DNA of 64,000 nucleotides from contig NZ_JAKRFZ010000012.1 in NCBI RefSeq assembly GCF_022347765.1, positions 97,201-161,200 of the forward strand. The letters are read 5' to 3'. The first letter of the stretch is position 1. Each line of letters opens with the position of its first letter. Below, in pieces: positions 55,652-64,000 of this stretch. The DNA comes from Pseudoalteromonas sp. OOF1S-7. GTDB lineage: Bacteria > Pseudomonadota > Gammaproteobacteria > Enterobacterales > Alteromonadaceae. The position numbers and the translations under genes are program-made. Under the pieces are notes generated by a model. The model was not told the origin of the DNA. It saw nothing but the letters and a program-made list of their open reading frames with translations, and did no database searches.

Positions 55652-56773
55652 ATGATGAAAAGAACTCTGACAGTTGCATCTTTATGGTCGCTGGTAAGTG
55701 CCGGCACGATCAACTCGGCCATTGCCGCAGACGAGCCACATGTGCTAATGGTGTTAAGTAGTTATGGTAAGCAGATTGATGGTAAAACCACACAGCCTGG
55801 TTTTGAATTTGATGAACTGAGTAAAGCCTATCAGGTGTTCAGTAACAATGGCATTCAGGTTACACTGGCCTCACCAGCAGGTGGACAGCCACTGGCTGAT
55901 GAGTACAACAAGGATAAGTCCTATAACAAGGCATTTTTAGACGACCCGCGGGCGATGAGCGCCTTGTCTGATACCGCCACGCTTACCAGTCTGAATGGGC
56001 AATCATTTGACGGGATATTCATTGTTGGTGGCAAAGGCCCTATGTTTGACTTGCATCAGGATAGGGAATTACAGCGCCTGATCCGGGAAGTTTATGAGCA
56101 GCAGGGCGTCGTTGGCGCTGTGTGCCATGGCCCGGCAGCACTGGTTGATGTGAAACTGAGCAATGGCGCATACCTGGTCGATGGTAAAAGAGTGAATGGT
56201 TTCACTAATCTGGAAGAAACTGCGTTTGGCAAAAAGTGGCGCCCACAGTTTGAGTTTCTGCTGGAGGATAAGCTAAAGGAGCGTGGGGGGCTGTTTGAGC
56301 AAGATGGTCTGATGCTCAACCAGGTCACCATAGACGGTCGCCTGATCACCGGTCAGAACCCTTTTTCAACTGCAGATACGGCGGTTGCAATGGTCCGTGC
56401 TATGGGGATCGAGGAGATCAGTGAGCCAGTTTATAAAGATGATCAGAGCGTAAAGCTGGCTGAGCTGCTATTCAGAGACAAAGCGGCTGCCGTGGCACAA
56501 TTCAAAAAGTCGCCAGACACATACGATGTCCAGATGCTAGCCATGCTGGGGGTCTATCAGGCTAAATTTGCTACCACTCAATTGCAGCTGCACCATGCCA
56601 TAGAGCTGATGACCTTTGCACAGTCGCAATTTAATCATCCTATGATTGAGCTGACCATTGCCCAGGCTCATGTTCGGCAAAATAATCAGGCGGAAGCAAA
56701 ATCCAGCCTGTTGCGTGCACAAAAAACCTATCCCGATAATGCCAAAATTAAGGCCATGCTGGCGACGCTGTAG
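55652..56773 (+). CDS. DJ-1/PfpI family protein with TPR-like C-terminus
   Basis: The 373-residue protein has a signal peptide (ends AIAA), a DJ-1/PfpI glutamine-amidotransferase-like domain (IFIVGGKGPMFDL; nucleophile Cys in GAVCHGPAALVDV; LITGQNPFST) and ~100 residues of TPR-like repeats. The domain resembles Hsp31-type glyoxalase/chaperone members. Export to the periplasm is unusual for the family. ATG 55,652 and 55,655 are both possible starts after GGAG. Confidence 0.85.
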   Translation: MMKRTLTVASLWSLVSAGTINSAIAADEPHVLMVLSSYGKQIDGKTTQPGFEFDELSKAYQVFSNNGIQVTLASPAGGQPLADEYNKDKSYNKAFLDDPRAMSALSDTATLTSLNGQSFDGIFIVGGKGPMFDLHQDRELQRLIREVYEQQGVVGAVCHGPAALVDVKLSNGAYLVDGKRVNGFTNLEETAFGKKWRPQFEFLLEDKLKERGGLFEQDGLMLNQVTIDGRLITGQNPFSTADTAVAMVRAMGIEEISEPVYKDDQSVKLAELLFRDKAAAVAQFKKSPDTYDVQMLAMLGVYQAKFATTQLQLHHAIELMTFAQSQFNHPMIELTIAQAHVRQNNQAEAKSSLLRAQKTYPDNAKIKAMLATL

Positions 56774-57141
56774 CGCGTTACCCGACTCAACAATAGCGGT
56801 GAAGGGGATGTGTTTGACCCCTGCCGCATTAACTATGAAATTTACTAATAGCCGAACGGGTGGCTGTTTAACACTCATTGTAACTAATAACGGTATAAAA
56901 GGTGGGGAAAAATTTGCCCAGAGCAATCTGAAACCCCCAGATGTATCATTTTTGTTTTATATTTGTGTTCTACTTGTGCAATGTGAATAATTCCTTTCAC
57001 ATTAGACTGGACAATTCAATATTTTTTCTATTAACAAAAGTCATGTGCTTTCATCGCAAATCGGATTTTAAAAAGCCCTTTCAGACGCTACACTAAGCTT
57101 GCTTGATAACTCAAAACGTCAAAGGAAGTGTGTCTATCATC
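56774..57141. other. AT-rich intergenic region
   Basis: No gene recognised. An AGGGG / CCCCT stem lies near 56,803-56,822. The last part holds the promoter of the next gene. Confidence 0.5.
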
Positions 57142-57552
57142 ATGAAGTTAAATGATAAATATGATACTGACTTTAGCCGTGCAGTATTTGGGCCCTATGA
57201 GCTTCACAAAAGGAAAAGGTTGTTAACATATTGTGGTGAAAGCGTGCGCCTCGAACCTCTTATCTATGACTTATTAGAATATTTTATCTGTCATAGAGAC
57301 AGGGTAATTGGCCGAGATGAATTGTGCCGGGAGATCTGGCAACAAGAGTATGTCGACAACAATGCCATAAATCGGGCTGTGTCCGAATTACGGCGCTGTG
57401 TTTCCAAACATAAACTTGGGGTTGACGTGATCAGAACGCATTATCGCAAGGGCTACAGCTTCAATCTGGTGGTTGAACTGGATCCCAGACCAAACCCATT
57501 CCGTTGGATAGCTAAGTGGTTTCATCAGGCTGTACCATGCAAAGAACAGTGA
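57142..57552 (+). CDS. Small OmpR/CadC-type winged-helix protein
   Basis: From ATG 57,142 the protein is 136 residues. A TTG 39 bp upstream opens the longest frame but lacks support. The domain reads LEPLIYDLLEYFICHRDRVI, then NNAINRAVSELRRCV and VIRTHYRKGYSF, the OmpR-type DNA-binding domain. There is no membrane segment or receiver. It may be a stand-alone regulator of the CadC group. Confidence 0.75.
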   Translation: MKLNDKYDTDFSRAVFGPYELHKRKRLLTYCGESVRLEPLIYDLLEYFICHRDRVIGRDELCREIWQQEYVDNNAINRAVSELRRCVSKHKLGVDVIRTHYRKGYSFNLVVELDPRPNPFRWIAKWFHQAVPCKEQ

Positions 57553-57855
57553 TCAGTAAAACAACTGGCTTTTCTGTTAAAGCCCGCTGGGCAGGCGTCG
57601 CTCAGCCGGTCGTGCTTAATCTCTTTGTATTGGTTTAGTGGTTGAAGTGCGCTAAACCTGTGTCTTTTATTATCTCTGTGCTGGTGGCGGGCTGATTTTT
57701 GCGAATAGCCTGCCTTCATCAAAAAGTCGGCTTACTGCATTATCGCAATGAAATGCTCCGCTGATGCTTGATTCGATTCTATCTTTCTCTGTCTGCCTTT
57801 AGCCAGGGCGCTTGCCAAGTCTTCCCAAATCCTTTAAAAGGTAGAAGATAATTTA
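57553..57855. other. Intergenic region before the GNAT gene
   Basis: No gene, repeat or clear regulatory site recognised. Confidence 0.5.
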
Positions 57856-58344
57856 ATGGAGCAGACAATGTTAGATAAGTCGCATGGCGCAGCCAAATTC
57901 ACCTGTCGGGTTGCATTGTCGGAGGATATCGTCAGAATGAGCGAGATCCGTTTGCAGGTTACAGAGAATAGACTGAGTGATCCCGGTAAAGTTACACCTC
58001 AGATGTATCAGGCGCATATAGCAGGGCAGGGCAAGAGCTGGGTGTGTGAACTGAATGGCCTGATTGTTGGATTTGCCTCTGCGGCCCGTCAGGATGGGTC
58101 TATCTGGGCGTTGTTTATTCTGCCTGAATATGAAGGGCTGGGAATGGGTAAGGCTTTACTTGACCTGGCTTGTGAGTGGCTGTTTAGTGAAGGGCATAAA
58201 GTACTCTCACTGTATACCGAGATCAATACGCGTGCTGATGGGTTTTATGGTGCGCAAGGCTGGTCGAGAGGTCAGGAGGATGAGCATGGTGATGTTTCTT
58301 ATACGCTGTGCAAGCGCACTTTTTACGAACACAACGGGGTGTGA
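57856..58344 (+). CDS. GNAT family N-acetyltransferase
   Basis: The 162-residue protein has the GNAT fold: acetyl-CoA-binding motif A in IWALFILPEYEGLGMGKALL and motif B YGAQGWSR near the end. Substrate unknown. The next gene starts 39 bp later. Confidence 0.88.
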   Translation: MEQTMLDKSHGAAKFTCRVALSEDIVRMSEIRLQVTENRLSDPGKVTPQMYQAHIAGQGKSWVCELNGLIVGFASAARQDGSIWALFILPEYEGLGMGKALLDLACEWLFSEGHKVLSLYTEINTRADGFYGAQGWSRGQEDEHGDVSYTLCKRTFYEHNGV

Positions 58345-58383
58345 TAAACTTAATTTAAATCAAAGGATTAATATGGAAATATA

Positions 58384-58803
58384 ATGGCTCCGCCACTGCA
58401 ACAACTCGCTCATTGGTTTTGTACGCTGCCACAGGGCCAAAAGCAGGTGCTGGCTGATACTCTCAGCACAGTATTTGTTGAGCTAAACAAAGTGCCAGCC
58501 ACACACAAGGAACAAACTTTGCTGACGTTACTTGCCAGCCAGGCAACAAACGCCAGTCTGATAGCGCTCATTCTTAATCTGCGCACACAGATCGAACATA
58601 CCGTGTCCGTACAGGCGGACGCGCTGCCAAAGTTAGCAACAGCCGGCGATTTGTTATTTTACAGTCGGGCACAGGGTAGCGACTCACTCAGGAAGATTGC
58701 TGATGAACATTGGCACTGGCAGCAAACACGTGACTCCTGGCAGCAGCTGAAGCAAGCCTACTTATCGTTAAATTACATACGCCGCTGGCTACACTCCTGT
58801 TGA
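58384..58803 (+). CDS. Small protein of unknown function upstream of a two-component pair
   Basis: The 139-residue protein is predicted soluble and helical, Trp-rich near the end (HWHWQQTRDSW). I recognise no family. It lies between the GNAT gene and the two-component genes on the same strand. Weak ribosome site. Confidence 0.55.
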   Translation: MAPPLQQLAHWFCTLPQGQKQVLADTLSTVFVELNKVPATHKEQTLLTLLASQATNASLIALILNLRTQIEHTVSVQADALPKLATAGDLLFYSRAQGSDSLRKIADEHWHWQQTRDSWQQLKQAYLSLNYIRRWLHSC

Positions 58804-58875
58804 GATGCATTTCACATTGCTTTCACGAACCTTGCGTTAGTTTGTATTCACTTGTTGATTAAATTGGTGACCGGG

Positions 58876-59571
58876 ATGGTGCAAATAAAAGTACTGCTCA
58901 TTGAAGATAACCAGGATCTAAGCCGCAACATTGGCGAGTATTTTGAATCACAGGGTGCTGTGGTGGACTTTGCACACACCGGAGAACTGGGAGCGAAACT
59001 GGCACTGGAACAATTTTACGATTGTGTGGTCCTGGATGTGATGCTACCCAAAATGGATGGATTGGCTGTCTGTCAGCAGTTGCGCACAGAAGCTAATCGC
59101 CATATTCCCGTTATCATGCTAACTGCGCGCGATACGCTGGATGACAAGCTAAGTGGTTTTTCTCTTGGCGCGGACGATTACCTGACTAAGCCATTTGCGC
59201 TCGAAGAGTTGTGGGTACGCTGTAACGCCCTGGCCAGACGGCATTTACTCAACAGCGAGCACACACTGCGCCTGGGGAAGGGTGAGCAAGCCTTGTCGCT
59301 GAATAGTCAGACCCAGGTGGTTGAGCGTGCCGAAACGCTCGTAACGCTACAGCCAATTCCGTTTAAAATTCTGCGCTTATTGATGGAACATCACCCGAGA
59401 GCGCTGAGTCGCAGTGAGTTATGTGACAGGATCTGGGGTGATGAGCCAACCGATTCAGATGCGCTGCGCTCCCATATTTATCAATTGCGTAAGGCCATCG
59501 ACAAGCCATTTACCAGTCCGATCATCAAAACCATTCATGGCATTGGTTTTGCGCTTGATATAGAAGGATAA
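58876..59571 (+). CDS. OmpR/QseB-family response regulator
   Basis: The receiver domain has IEDNQDLSRNI, phospho-Asp in VVLDVMLPKMDG and LTARD; the C-terminal winged helix has HPRALSRSELCDRIWG and IKTIHGIGFAL. I prefer ATG 58,876 (231 residues) because the family normally begins just before VLLIEDN. An upstream TTG at 58,852 would add eight residues. Its partner kinase starts 8 bp after the stop. Confidence 0.92.
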   Translation: MVQIKVLLIEDNQDLSRNIGEYFESQGAVVDFAHTGELGAKLALEQFYDCVVLDVMLPKMDGLAVCQQLRTEANRHIPVIMLTARDTLDDKLSGFSLGADDYLTKPFALEELWVRCNALARRHLLNSEHTLRLGKGEQALSLNSQTQVVERAETLVTLQPIPFKILRLLMEHHPRALSRSELCDRIWGDEPTDSDALRSHIYQLRKAIDKPFTSPIIKTIHGIGFALDIEG

Positions 59572-59578
59572 GCTTTCT

Positions 59579-60850
59579 GTGAAAGCCACTCAGTTACGTA
59601 ATCGGATCCTGCTTTTTTTTATTGGTATTGCGCTGTTTATTAGCGCGCTATTTAGTGCTGCGAGCTTTTTATTTGCTTATAGTATTGAAGACCGCTTTTT
59701 TATCGCTTTGCTGAATGATGAAGCCCGGACTATTGCGACTCAACTTGAAGGTGGTCAGGAAGTCAGGCCCCGGCTGGCGTTCATTCAGTATTACCCTGAA
59801 CTTACGGATCTGCCACAAGTCGTACAAGAAATGCTTGCGCAAGAGCCAAACCGGATCGAATTTAGCGGAGAGGGTGAGGCGCATTATCACCTTAAAAAGC
59901 TGCCATCAGGCTACTTAGTGGCTGAGGTGAGCGAGCAGCTGGTGGTGCGCAAGATCAAAGGCGGTATGCTGAAATTTATACTCGTCTTGTCTGGTGGGGT
60001 GCTGGGGGTGGCACTGGTGCTGGCTTTTGTCTCTTTGATGATGGCAAAACGCCTGGTTAAGCCTTTGGATACTTTAGTTAAAATAGTAGAAGATGCTCCG
60101 GTTGAGCGTTTGCCACAGAATTTTTCGGGGCAGTTTGTCAATGATGAAATTGGCGCATTTGCTAAAACGCTGGAACAGGCACTGGCAAGAATACGACGCT
60201 TTATCAGCCGAGAGCAGGCGTTTACGCGAGATGTCTCCCATGAATTAAGAACACCCGTTGCGGTAACGCAAAGCTCGCTCACCTTGCTTAAACAAACACC
60301 GCTGAATGACAAACAGACCGAGCTGGTGGGGCGGATTGCAGATGCCCAGCATCAAATCACACAAAGCCTGGAGGTGCTGCTGGCGTTAGCCAGGGAAGAA
60401 ACCTTAACCACTGCGCAGACCCGTGTGCTGCCAGTGGTGGAGCAGGTGATTTTAAATCAGGCTGAGAAAATCGCCGGCAAAGATATTGAGGTGGAGGTTG
60501 AAGTATCGTCGCAACTAACATTACCCATTGCACCGAGTGCCCTGCAATTGCTTCTGAGTAACCTGGTCGGCAACGCATTTACCCATATTCACTGTGGTGT
60601 GGTGACCATCAGCGCCAGCACGCACGGCATCACAGTTTTGGATACAGGCCACGGGATTGCGCCACAGCAGTTAAAGACCCTGTTTGAGCCAGGTGTTAAA
60701 GGCCCTCAAAGTAAAGGAATGGGCATGGGGTTGTCTATGGTTAAGCGCTTGTGTGAAAAACTGGATATTGAACTGAGTGTTTCCAGCTCAGAAGCGGGTA
60801 GTGTGTTTTGTTTGAAGTTTCCTGGCGGGGATAGCCAGGTTAATCAGTAG
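59579..60850 (+). CDS. QseC-like sensor histidine kinase
   Basis: The 423-residue protein has membrane segments at ~9-31 and ~130-155, HAMP, HisKA (His in FTRDVSHELRTPVAV, ~residue 221), HATPase N box (LLLSNLVGNAFTH) and G box (GMGMGLSMVKRL). It starts at GTG 59,579 after AAGGATAAG. It should phosphorylate the regulator encoded just upstream. The signal is unknown. Confidence 0.92.
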   Translation: MKATQLRNRILLFFIGIALFISALFSAASFLFAYSIEDRFFIALLNDEARTIATQLEGGQEVRPRLAFIQYYPELTDLPQVVQEMLAQEPNRIEFSGEGEAHYHLKKLPSGYLVAEVSEQLVVRKIKGGMLKFILVLSGGVLGVALVLAFVSLMMAKRLVKPLDTLVKIVEDAPVERLPQNFSGQFVNDEIGAFAKTLEQALARIRRFISREQAFTRDVSHELRTPVAVTQSSLTLLKQTPLNDKQTELVGRIADAQHQITQSLEVLLALAREETLTTAQTRVLPVVEQVILNQAEKIAGKDIEVEVEVSSQLTLPIAPSALQLLLSNLVGNAFTHIHCGVVTISASTHGITVLDTGHGIAPQQLKTLFEPGVKGPQSKGMGMGLSMVKRLCEKLDIELSVSSSEAGSVFCLKFPGGDSQVNQ

Positions 60851-61648
60851 CTGAGTTACTACTTACTCATAAGGTTGGAGTGGTTCGAAATGTAAGGCTG
60901 GTAGCCTCAATCGTCTTCCCGGACGCGTGCGAACCGGGCTCTAGTTAAACACCACACAGAAGTGCTTTGTTACGAGCAAATCTGACGAACAACTCCGCCA
61001 CCGCCAATCAACCCGGTCATCCCGGACGCGTGCGAGCCGGGATCTACTTAAACATCACTCAGAAATGCTTGGTTACGAGCAAACCTGACGAACAACTCCG
61101 CTACCGCCAAACAACCTGGTCATCCCGGACGCGTGCGAGCCGGGATCTACCTAAGGACCACACTACAGCATGTCGTATAGGAAAATCACACAAACCACTC
61201 TGTCATCCGGGAAGTGTAGTCATAAGGTATTTACCCTGCGTTATCTTTCACATGCACTACCTAGAGAGTTTATGAGACTACGCCACTATGGTTGCCTGAT
61301 AAATGAATATAGCGGTGCGGTTACTCTGCCAATGCGACATGCAAGGAAGAGTAACTCATGCTGTAACGAAATCACGGGATCTTGCCAAATAGGAAAAATG
61401 GGTCTAATACTACGCATAAGTAACGTTGTTCAGGCAGGGAATGAGTCACGTTGTAACGGGTTAAGTCACAAACGGTTCAACACAAAAGTCACTCATTAAT
61501 AGCAAATCCCCCTAGCATAAACCACACCAGCCGGATACGGCGTGCAGGTAGCGGCCCCGTTCAACAAGCGATTATGCGTACTGTGAATGCATAAATACTA
61601 GAGCGTTAGCGTTCTTAGCGGAGAAAAATTTATTGCTCGGGAGAGAAT
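60851..61648. other. Long non-coding region with repeats before the P-loop ATPase
   Basis: No convincing gene in ~800 bp. The left half holds the 103-bp tandem repeat listed next. The right half (61,160-61,648) has scattered short inverted sequences but no feature I can name. Confidence 0.5.
60910..61153 (+). repeat. 103-bp tandem repeat with REP-like hairpins (about 2.3 copies)
   Basis: CCCGGACGCGTGCGA recurs at 60,918, 61,021 and 61,124, exactly 103 bp apart. Each copy has a CCCGG / CCGGG stem and, in the first two, a long conserved tail containing TACGAGCAAA and GACGAACAACTCCGC. It looks like an intergenic REP/BIME-type element. Confidence 0.85.
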
Positions 61649-63085
61649 ATGGATTTTAATAAGATAAACTTTGAATATACAGATGCTCAGGAAGAGAGAA
61701 TCCATGCACCTGAGCTAATTGACACCGCATACGTTGATATCAATTGCATTACAGAGGAAATATTCAAGCCAAACAAGTATTTGGTATATGGACCAAAGGG
61801 AGCGGGAAAATCAGCGTTAGCTTCAAAATTAAAGTTTATGGCCAAGTCGAGGTGGGATTTATTTTGTGAAACGGATGACTTGGAAGAGTTTGAATTTAAT
61901 CTATTGAAAAAGACTGGGGGTTCTGCCGGAGAAAAAATAGGGGGAAGTGTAACCGTATGGAAGCTGCTACTCTATATAAGAATATTATCTCTTTATAAAG
62001 ACAATCGTTTTTTGTCGGATTCAGGTACTTCAGCTGTTGCACTATTTGACGATTTGAAGAGGTATGGCCTGCTCGAATCAAATAGTCTTGTCCAAGTTGT
62101 TCAGGAAACTTCGAGAAAAGGATTATACTCAAAATTCTCATCGATGTTCCTTTCCCTGCAAGGGAAGTACGATAAGACAGTAGATCTAAAAGTAAAAGAC
62201 CCAGCAGAGCTTGTTGAAACAATAGAATTTTCGCTAGATGAGCTACCAGAGATTGAATCAAGTCACTATTTGGTTCTGGATGGTTTGGATTATTTGCTAA
62301 GAAACGGACGTAACTTTGCAGGATACTTGGCTGATTTAGTTGCGGCTATAAGGCAAGTAAATAACTTCTTTTCTGAAAGAAAAAATAATAGCAAGGTAAT
62401 CGTTTTGTTTAGGGATGAAATATTGGAGTTAGTTCCTGACCCTAATCTTACAAAAAGAGCTTCAGATAACGGAATATCGCTTGATTGGTTTGATAAAGAA
62501 GGAAGGCCTTTTGACAGTCACTTATTGCAAGTTATAGAAAATAGAGCGCATATGGCCGGTTTTAATAAAGATATAAAATATCTTTGGAAAGAATGGTTTC
62601 CTGTTGAAATTATGGGTAGAGAGAGTATTACATTTGTACTGGATAGTACGAGATACCTTCCAAGAGATTTGATTAGATTTTTTAGGTCTATGCAGTCCTT
62701 AAATAAAACTCCACCGTTTTCTGAGTCAGATGTATTTACTGCACTAAATAATTATTCCGAATGGCTAGCTTCAGAGCTTAGTGATGCATTAGTGGGATTG
62801 CTAGATGATGATGTTAGGGGGAATGTGGAAGGTATTTTATCTGAAATAGGGCCTAGGTTTTGCACTCAAGACTTCGAAAGCTGCCTGGATGATTACGGAC
62901 TAGACGATGAACACGCGGAAAGAATATTACATGTTTTGTTTAATACGTCGTGGATAGGTAATGTATGGCAAAAGTATGATAAGCCTAGATATGCGTGGAA
63001 GCATCGTAGGAAAAAGGCAGTTTTTTCCCCAAGAAAAACATCAGTCGTTCACAACGGGTTACTAAAGGCTCTGAATCTTAGGTAA
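61649..63085 (+). CDS. P-loop ATPase (Sll1717-like), possible defence protein
   Basis: The 478-residue protein has the Walker A motif VYGPKGAGKSALASKL (~residue 47) and a Walker B-like LVLDGLDYLL (~210), followed by VIVLFRDEILELV. The C-terminal half is helical with a basic end (WKHRRKKAVFSPRKT). The pattern fits the P-loop ATPases annotated as Sll1717 family. The gene is clearly more AT-rich than its neighbours and uses AGA/ATA codons freely, and it sits between repeats and an insertion sequence, so it was probably acquired. No nuclease partner gene is visible, though the IS may have removed one. Confidence 0.75.
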   Translation: MDFNKINFEYTDAQEERIHAPELIDTAYVDINCITEEIFKPNKYLVYGPKGAGKSALASKLKFMAKSRWDLFCETDDLEEFEFNLLKKTGGSAGEKIGGSVTVWKLLLYIRILSLYKDNRFLSDSGTSAVALFDDLKRYGLLESNSLVQVVQETSRKGLYSKFSSMFLSLQGKYDKTVDLKVKDPAELVETIEFSLDELPEIESSHYLVLDGLDYLLRNGRNFAGYLADLVAAIRQVNNFFSERKNNSKVIVLFRDEILELVPDPNLTKRASDNGISLDWFDKEGRPFDSHLLQVIENRAHMAGFNKDIKYLWKEWFPVEIMGRESITFVLDSTRYLPRDLIRFFRSMQSLNKTPPFSESDVFTALNNYSEWLASELSDALVGLLDDDVRGNVEGILSEIGPRFCTQDFESCLDDYGLDDEHAERILHVLFNTSWIGNVWQKYDKPRYAWKHRRKKAVFSPRKTSVVHNGLLKALNLR

Positions 63086-63147
63086 ATAAAAAATACGCAG
63101 ACATATAGGGACGCTCCAGCGATGTCAAGCCGAGTAGGCCTGCGGGA

Positions 63148-63172
63148 TAGCGAGTTTTCGTTATCCCGTACG
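63148..63172. terminator. Terminator-like hairpin after the P-loop ATPase
   Basis: CGGGATA pairs with TATCCCG, with further CGA/TCG pairing inside. No strong T-run follows. Confidence 0.45.
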
Positions 63173-63225
63173 TTATTTTACCCGTGTTGCCAAAACGCAC
63201 AAACGCAGACACCCGGCGTTATTTG

Positions 63226-63249
63226 GAGGGTGTTCATAATTCTGTGTCA
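63226..63249. mobile_element. Terminal inverted repeat of an IS256-family element
   Basis: The sequence GAGGGTGTTCATAATTCTGT and the next four bases have the form of an IS256-type terminus. They lie 12 bp beyond the transposase stop. The other end is outside the window, so the pair and any target duplication cannot be checked. Confidence 0.65.
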
Positions 63250-63260
63250 GCCTACTGAGC

Positions 63261-64000
63261 TCAAAGCTCGATGTAGTCATCCAAGCGCCCTGGAAAGTGG
63301 ATGGCCATCTGTGATAGCGTGAGATTCCAGTTCTGGATAGGATGCGTCCACCGCTCTTGAGCTTTAAGTATACCGGCATAGAGTAGCTTTAGTAAGCTGT
63401 TTTCATTGGCAAAACCGCCCTTGGTTTTGGTCAGCTTCCGGAACTGGCGATGTACAGCCTCCACGGCATTTGTCGTGTAAATAGGCGTTCTTACGTAATC
63501 TGGGTACTTGAAATAAGCGCTGAGTGTCGGCCATTTACAGCGCCATGATTTGATGACCAAAGGGTATTTTTCACCCCACTTGGCTTCCAGTTCGTCCAGC
63601 GCGATTTCAGCAGCATTCAGGGTTGCAGCCTTATAAACGCATTTGAGATCCGCCATGAAAGCCTTTTGGTTTTTGGATGCCACGTATTTGAGTGAGTTAC
63701 GGATCTGGTGAATGATACAGTGCTGGATCTCTGTGTTCGGATAGATGGTTTCAATGGCTTCAGGGAAGCCTTTGAGGCCATCCACGCAGGCAATCAGGAT
63801 ATCTTTAACGCCTCGATTATTAAGGTCGGTCAACACGCTTAGCCAGTGATGGGCACCTTCCTGGTCTGAAAGGTAGAGGCCCAAAAGCTCCTTTTTGCCT
63901 TCGATGTTGAGAGCCAAAATGGTGTAGATGGCTTTACTGACATAACGTCCGTTTTCTTTGATCTTATAGTGAATAGCGTCAAGCCAAACAATGGGATATA
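63261..64000 (-). CDS. IS256-family (mutator-type) transposase, partial
   Basis: The frame runs from the stop at 63,261 to the window edge, so only the C-terminal ~246 residues are seen. It has DGLKGFPEAIETIYPNTEIQ (second catalytic Asp region), QHCIIHQIRNSLKYV and the closing TTNAVEAVHRQFRKLTKTKG, which is the IS256 signature around the catalytic Glu. An in-frame TTG at 63,917 is not the start, since the frame stays open beyond it (AIHYKIKENGRYVSKAIY). Confidence 0.93.
   Translation of the reverse strand, partial: YPIVWLDAIHYKIKENGRYVSKAIYTILALNIEGKKELLGLYLSDQEGAHHWLSVLTDLNNRGVKDILIACVDGLKGFPEAIETIYPNTEIQHCIIHQIRNSLKYVASKNQKAFMADLKCVYKAATLNAAEIALDELEAKWGEKYPLVIKSWRCKWPTLSAYFKYPDYVRTPIYTTNAVEAVHRQFRKLTKTKGGFANENSLLKLLYAGILKAQERWTHPIQNWNLTLSQMAIHFPGRLDDYIEL

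Noticed and set aside
61420..61640. Integron attC-like site (GTTAAGT-type core)
   Set aside because: No matching partner core or imperfect palindrome around it, and no integrase.

Overview
The window looks like the chromosome of a marine gammaproteobacterium, most likely Pseudoalteromonas or a close relative. This is inferred from gene content: many secreted peptidases (M13, M11-like, S1, S9, S41), CBM5/12 chitin-binding-type modules, a TonB-dependent receptor, CadC-like regulators and a GGDEF/EAL protein. No rRNA or species marker is present.

Region 1 (1-19,655) is a complete type I-E CRISPR-Cas locus. It holds CRISPR array 1 (30 repeats, leader outside the window), a small winged-helix gene with a membrane-protein gene, a CapW/BrxR-like WYL regulator, cas3, a fused cas8e-cas11, cas7e, cas5e, cas6e, cas1, cas2, an AT-rich leader with a perfect rrn-type boxA, and CRISPR array 2 (77 repeats, 76 spacers). 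After array 2 come seven tandem copies of a 132-133 bp module that also occurs once at the end of array 1. Two unannotated genes for ~40-residue membrane peptides lie in the gaps before cas3 and before cas8e. They resemble each other in sequence, and each follows a GC hairpin plus a lone CRISPR-repeat-like hairpin in reverse orientation. This repeated hairpin-plus-peptide arrangement is the most unusual thing in the window.

Region 2 (19,656-36,100) carries secreted hydrolases and regulators: an M13 lipoprotein peptidase, an M11-like metalloprotease, a VOC-family protein, a CadC-like regulator, an S41 peptidase, an MFS transporter, a TonB-dependent receptor, an S9 peptidase and a GH5 cellulase. 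Two promoters have the 19-bp spacing and dyad of MerR/SoxR control, before the VOC gene and before the MFS gene.

Region 3 (36,100-60,850) is mixed chromosomal content: GST, DUF2809, galactofuranose genes (glf plus a glycosyltransferase), a solute-binding protein, a trypsin-like protease with PKD and CBM modules, an HTH protein with a TPR partner, a LysR/FMN-reductase pair, tRNA-Ala(GGC), signalling proteins (hybrid kinase, GGDEF-EAL, an OmpR/QseC-like pair), a di-haem peroxidase and a DJ-1/PfpI protein. Two decayed loci are visible: an N-terminally truncated NTF2-like gene, and a lipoprotein start joined to a response-regulator C-terminus.

Region 4 (60,850-64,000) is a repeat-rich, AT-rich island with a P-loop ATPase gene and the 3' part of an IS256-family transposase that runs off the window.
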